Below, one piece after another: positions 4,392 to 7,051 of a stretch of 7,051 bases of DNA. Every line of letters begins with the position of its first letter. Within the stretch, counting starts at the first letter, position 1. The translations under genes and the position numbers were made by a program. Origin of the DNA: CAZEBW01 sp964510205 (GTDB lineage: Bacteria > Chloroflexota > Anaerolineae > VGOG01); contig CAZEBW010000129.1 of the NCBI GenBank assembly GCA_964510205.1, positions 1 to 7,051 of the forward strand, written 5' to 3'. The notes under the pieces were generated by a model. That model saw only the letters and a program-made list of their open reading frames with translations. It made no database searches and was not told the origin of the DNA.

Positions 4392-5840
4392 TTATTTGTC
4401 TGTTTTGCCTGTTTCAGGTTCGGTGTATATGGTTCCACGTCCACTTCCCTGCTGTTTCAGCTCTCCCCGGTCAGTGAGCTTTCGCAACAAATAGGTAGCC
4501 TGACGTTCGTTGATCTGACACAGCGCCATCACTTCGCGGCGGGTAATGCGTCCATGCGCCCGCACGTGGGCCAGGATGGCATCCTCGAGAGAGGCCAGCG
4601 CAGGTTCGAGACCAGCCTCCCGCAGCAATTCCGGCGCCAGACGGTAGAGGTCCTGTTCGGCCTGCAATAGCCCAGCCTGCGCCAGCCCCGCCAGCACGGC
4701 GGCAGCGTGGGCTGCACTGCGCTGTAGCACAGGAGCCAGGACCTGGGCGGTTGTCGTGTCTTCTCGCCGGGCCTGCCACAAGGCAAGTAGTTCGACCACC
4801 TCCAGCGCCCGCCCCAGCCGTCGGCCCCCTTGCACGGCCAGCAGCACAAAGTCCAGATCGGCCGGACCGCTGGGCAAGATGACGCTCACACTCGCGGCGG
4901 TGCTCAGCGTGTAATCCGGCGGTTGCCGACCGTTGCGCAGCTGCCCTCGGTAGATGGTCTCCACGCCCCGGCCGGTGCGCTCAACCAGGCCGGCCCGCTT
5001 GAAGGCGTCGGCCAGGCGCGGGTTGCGCGGGCGCGGCTCGGTGACCAGCAGATTATCAGGCCCAACCCCTTCCACGAAGCCGCCTGGGTTGCTCACCCGC
5101 ACTGTAAGCGAAGCGACCGCTTCGTACACAGTTGTTGATGAAGCGACGTTGTCGCGCAGTTGCACGTGGACGGCGCCCAGGCTGGTGTAGTCACGGTGGA
5201 TGAGGGCGTTGTTGATGGGCGAATCAGGGTCGAGGGCGATTTTCGATTGCCGATTGAGGACGGGGTAGCTGGGCCAGAGGATGGAGTTGGCTGGGGGATG
5301 GCGGCCTACCGCTGGATCGCCGACGTCGAAGAGGAACTTGAACTCGGCGTACACCCGCTGGCAGACGTGGCGGATGGCAGCGGGAAGGGCGTCGTCGGGC
5401 CGGCGAGCCTGGTCGGGGTGGGCGTTGCGGTAATCGTAGTGAGCGCGGGAGCGGCCGCCGTAGGCCTCGCGGGTGGTGATGACCTCAGGGATGAGGTCGC
5501 GCACCTCCAGGCACTTGAGGGCCACCAGGCGGTTGAGGTGAGTGAAGGCGATTTCGCGCACGAACCAGTACACCGCCTCGGCCCGCTGTTGGGGCTTCGC
5601 TTTCTTCGTATTCACCCCCATGCGTCGGAGTTGCTGCTCTAGGGCGGCCTTCAGCCGGTAGTGGTCACTCGCTGCCTGGTCGTCCCACTCAATGTGGGGC
5701 AGCCGCTCCAGAGGCAGCCAGCGCTCTCCGGCGAAGCCATAGCGCTTCAGTTGGATGGCGATGTCGTCCTCCAGCTTGTGGCGCAAGGTGAGAACGTGGG
5801 ATTTGATGGCGGATTTGGCTTGGCGGTTCATGGTGGTCAT
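4392..5840 (-). CDS. Chimera: PglX/Eco57I methylase N-domain with GHKL ATPase and winged helix
   Basis: The 482-residue frame is intact. Residues 1-190 match the N-terminal helical region of PglX/Eco57I-type adenine methylases: MNRQAKSAI near the start, then AFTHLNRLVALKCLEVRDLI (about 99-117), EVITTREAYGGRS and HYDYRNAHPD, and FLFDVGDP before ILWPSYPVL. No methyltransferase core (GxG, NPPY) is present. From about residue 208 it becomes a HATPase_c_4 regulator: NNALIHRDYTSLGAVHVQ (N-box), VSNPGGFVEGV (G-box), TEPRPRNPRLADAFKRAGLV, ERTGRGVETIY, ending in a winged helix at about 420-475 (GRITRREVMAL, QINERQATYLLRKL). Residues 196-202 are encoded by three heptamer repeats at the junction. The start overlaps the upstream stop by ATGA. 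It is either a deletion product kept in frame or a real new architecture; the normal N-terminal AlbA_2 domain of such regulators is absent. Confidence 0.75.
   Translation of the reverse strand: MTTMNRQAKSAIKSHVLTLRHKLEDDIAIQLKRYGFAGERWLPLERLPHIEWDDQAASDHYRLKAALEQQLRRMGVNTKKAKPQQRAEAVYWFVREIAFTHLNRLVALKCLEVRDLIPEVITTREAYGGRSRAHYDYRNAHPDQARRPDDALPAAIRHVCQRVYAEFKFLFDVGDPAVGRHPPANSILWPSYPVLNRQSKIALDPDSPINNALIHRDYTSLGAVHVQLRDNVASSTTVYEAVASLTVRVSNPGGFVEGVGPDNLLVTEPRPRNPRLADAFKRAGLVERTGRGVETIYRGQLRNGRQPPDYTLSTAASVSVILPSGPADLDFVLLAVQGGRRLGRALEVVELLALWQARREDTTTAQVLAPVLQRSAAHAAAVLAGLAQAGLLQAEQDLYRLAPELLREAGLEPALASLEDAILAHVRAHGRITRREVMALCQINERQATYLLRKLTDRGELKQQGSGRGTIYTEPETGKTDK
5236..5256 (-). repeat. 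Three tandem heptamers at the gene-fusion point
   Basis: The minus strand reads CAATCGG CAATCGA AAATCGC, three 7-base units differing by one or two bases. They encode part of NRQSKIA, exactly between the methylase N-domain and the GHKL domain. Similar heptamer runs occur between genes in some bacteria, so this may be a former intergenic repeat caught in a deletion junction. Confidence 0.6.
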
Positions 5841-6139
5841 ACGGCTACCCGGCCAGGCACGAGTTCTAGCAAGATGCGGCGACCGTCCTCCAGCATGATT
5901 TTGTTTCCCTCCACTGCGATAGCAATCTCCGATTCTGGTGGAGAGACGACGAGCTTGCCATCTACAATGCGAGTCTGTAGGCGAATCATTCTGGCAGTCT
6001 CTTGTTTCTCCCGATCAATGAGCGCCAGCGCCTGGAAAAAAGTGGATACAGAGACCTCGGTCTGCTCGCGCATAATGAAATCATCCAGCACTTGCTCGAA
6101 CTCGTCCGACGACATATCCTCAAGCAGTTTCTCTTTCAT
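5837..6139 (-). CDS. Small acidic protein, conserved partner of the methylase module
   Basis: From ATG 6139 the product is 100 residues; GGGAGGG lies nine bases upstream, and the alternative starts at 6154 and 6181 look less likely. The N-terminal half is helical and acidic (LLEDMSSDEFEQVLDDFIMR, then FFQALALIDREKQ), the C-terminal half is beta-rich (RIVDGKLVVSPPESEIAIAV, GRRILLELVPG). I do not recognise a named family. A truncated paralogue lies at 3822, again followed by methylase sequence, so the pair small protein plus methylase appears to be a repeated module. Its stop overlaps the start of the chimera by ATGA, indicating translational coupling. Its position between brxA and a pglX-like gene suggests an accessory or inhibitory partner of the methylase; that is inference. 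Confidence 0.75.
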   Translation of the reverse strand: MKEKLLEDMSSDEFEQVLDDFIMREQTEVSVSTFFQALALIDREKQETARMIRLQTRIVDGKLVVSPPESEIAIAVEGNKIMLEDGRRILLELVPGRVAV

Positions 6140-6167
6140 CACGACTATCCCTCCCATTGTCTGGTTT

Positions 6168-6797
6168 TCACCCGTTATCAAGGATCTCCTGAGGAGTCGT
6201 CAGGCCGTCCTCAGCGAGGTGATAGAGGACGTAGATGAAGGTTGGGAGAGGCAAATACAAACGGGAGAGTTACTTGCGCTGTGATCCTTCCAGCAGGCCG
6301 AAGTCGCGTAAGATCGTCAGGATGTTGCTGACCACCTTGCCCCCGGTCTGAGGGGGCCACGCTGTCAACTCCGGATGCTCCGCTGCGATGCCGTCGGAAT
6401 AGCCTTGGATGTCGGCTTTGTCAATGCTGCTGTAGCCAGCAGCGTAGTGAGGATAGACGCAGTAGATCGTCGTATCACGGAGTATGGGCGATGACCGGCA
6501 TGGTTCGTAAAACAGCACCAGCCTTTCCGTCTGGCGGTCGGGTGCGTGCACTACCATGCGGGCTAAGAGGCGTGCATGGTCACCATTGGTCAGGTATCGA
6601 GCATGGACGTGATCCCACACAGACTCTCGGGTACTCATGGTCATCTTGCCCAGCAGGTCGTGATCCATGACCATCGCCCTGACCTGATCAAGGCTATGAC
6701 CACGATCAATCTTTTGCAAGACAGCCAGCGTTTCATCGAGCAATGCGCCCTTGCCCGAGAGCATGCTGCTATAGGTTGGGGTGTCAACGGATCTCAT
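6168..6797 (-). pseudogene. brxA: BrxA-like BREX protein (DUF1819) with an in-frame ochre stop
   Basis: ATG 6797 follows GAAGAGG with about five bases between. The frame reads 175 residues with the BrxA pattern: YSSMLSGKGALLDETLAVL near the start, DHDLLGKMTMSTRESVWDHV, ARYL, AAGYSSIDKADI, AAEHPELTAWP and the hallmark TILRDFGLLEGSQRK. A TAA (6270-6272) follows, but the same frame then continues LSRLYLPLPTFIYVLYHLAE, DGLTTPQEILDNG to TGA 6168, which is the conserved BrxA C-terminal segment. The reconstructed 209-codon length is close to the roughly 200 residues usual for the family, perhaps lacking a last short helix. BrxA is a small DNA-binding-like core component of BREX phage defence, normally followed by brxB, brxC, pglX and pglZ; brxB, brxC, pglZ and brxL are absent here. 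The truncated product may be non-functional. Confidence 0.8.
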
Positions 6798-6867
6798 GTT
6801 GGCCTCTTCCCATACAGGTGTCAGAACGCTGAGTGTTTCAAGCTGGCTGCATCATCCACCCACCCCT

Positions 6868-6897
6868 ATTATATCCCATACCCCATATAATTGTCAA
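6868..6897 (-). promoter_or_regulatory. Consensus sigma70 promoter for the brxA operon
   Basis: On the minus strand TTGACA (6897-6892) and TATAAT (6873-6868) both match consensus perfectly with an 18-base spacer. Transcription would start near 6860, leaving a leader of about 60 bases before the brxA ATG at 6797. The -35 overlaps the stop codon of the upstream open frame. Confidence 0.8.
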
Positions 6898-7051
6898 CTT
6901 TCTCTTGCTATCTCTTCTGAAAACACCCTGAAAACATCGCGAAACCCACCTTCGGTAAGACGGACACCCCGTTCGCCCACGCTTTTATCTTGATTGCTTT
7001 GGACTATTTTCTCTTTGTTGCCTGGCGTTTCGCCCCCCGCCCGCGCCCCGC
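6894..7051 (-). CDS. C-terminal end of an unidentified upstream gene (partial)
   Basis: A frame open from the right edge codes 51 complete residues and ends at TGA 6894. It reads as a plausible hydrophilic protein tail: ETPGNKEKIVQSNQDK, then GERGVRLTEGGFRDVFRVFS and EEIARES. I cannot name a family. The frame is one of three and short, so it could be open by chance, but the amphipathic FRDVFRVFSEEI helix favours coding. Its stop lies inside the -35 element of the brxA promoter. Confidence 0.4.
   Translation of the reverse strand, partial: GARAGGETPGNKEKIVQSNQDKSVGERGVRLTEGGFRDVFRVFSEEIARES
6917..6936 (-). repeat. Two CTGAAAACA direct repeats, period 11, upstream of the brxA promoter
   Basis: CTGAAAACA occurs at 6917-6925 and 6928-6936 (plus-strand spelling), one helical turn apart, 20-39 bases upstream of the -35. 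That is a common place for an activator or repressor to bind. A further CTGAAAAC is at 4359-4366, beside the 12-bp inverted repeat. BREX loci are often controlled by a WYL protein, but no such gene is in the window. Confidence 0.4.

Noticed and set aside
5160..5642. Plus-strand open frame of 160 codons rich in Val and Gly
   Set aside because: It is antisense to the recognised methylase and GHKL coding sequence and carries no family motif or ribosome binding site.
620..6272. TAA as a reassigned sense codon
   Set aside because: Two conserved genes are interrupted by in-frame TAA, but the chimera, the helical gene and the AbiEii stub seem to use TAA as a true stop, and no bacterial code with sense TAA is known to me. 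Point decay is simpler.

Overview
All recognisable genes lie on the minus strand, so the window reads from right (7051) to left (1). The protein families and style (BREX BrxA, PglX/Eco57I-type methylase pieces, AbiEi, DUF6036 nucleotidyltransferase, SEC-C protein) and the moderately high GC suggest a Chloroflexota-like bacterium, perhaps an Anaerolineae-type lineage. That placement rests on remembered family resemblance, not on a search, and is tentative. No RNA genes, CRISPR array or complete insertion sequence were seen.

The window reads as a decaying anti-phage defence island. From right to left it holds: the C-terminal end of an unidentified gene; a consensus sigma70 promoter; brxA with an in-frame ochre stop; a 100-aa acidic protein overlapping the next gene by ATGA; a 482-aa chimera joining the N-terminus of a PglX/Eco57I-type methylase in frame to the GHKL/winged-helix end of a regulator; a perfect 12-bp inverted repeat; a winged-helix fragment; a non-coding stretch with two nested inverted repeats; a second copy of the acidic protein fused to the C-terminal remnant of a methylase; a SEC-C protein gene broken by two apparent single-base losses; an intact AbiEi gene followed by a stub of AbiEii; an intact helical protein; a DUF6036 nucleotidyltransferase with an in-frame ochre stop; and a methylase-like gene in which N- and C-terminal pieces are joined directly. 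A new gene seems to start at the left edge.

The decay is not random sequence loss. Reading frames of the former neighbours are often still present, start and stop overlaps survive, and several genes end or join at abrupt junctions (near 160, 1520, 3680 and 5245). Two junctions involve a start-proximal piece joined to another gene's end; one carries a three-unit heptamer repeat. The simplest reading is that several tandem defence modules (BREX/PglX-like, AbiE, nucleotidyltransferase plus methylase) suffered nested internal deletions, leaving regulators, antitoxins and small partner proteins better preserved than the large enzymes. Assembly collapse of repeated methylase genes is the main competing explanation, and long-read indel error could account for the frameshifts.

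The genes most likely still functional are the AbiEi regulator, the helical protein, the 100-aa protein and possibly the 482-aa chimera. The most unusual object is the chimera: an adenine-methylase N-domain with no catalytic domain, placed on a GHKL-type ATPase and winged-helix module.
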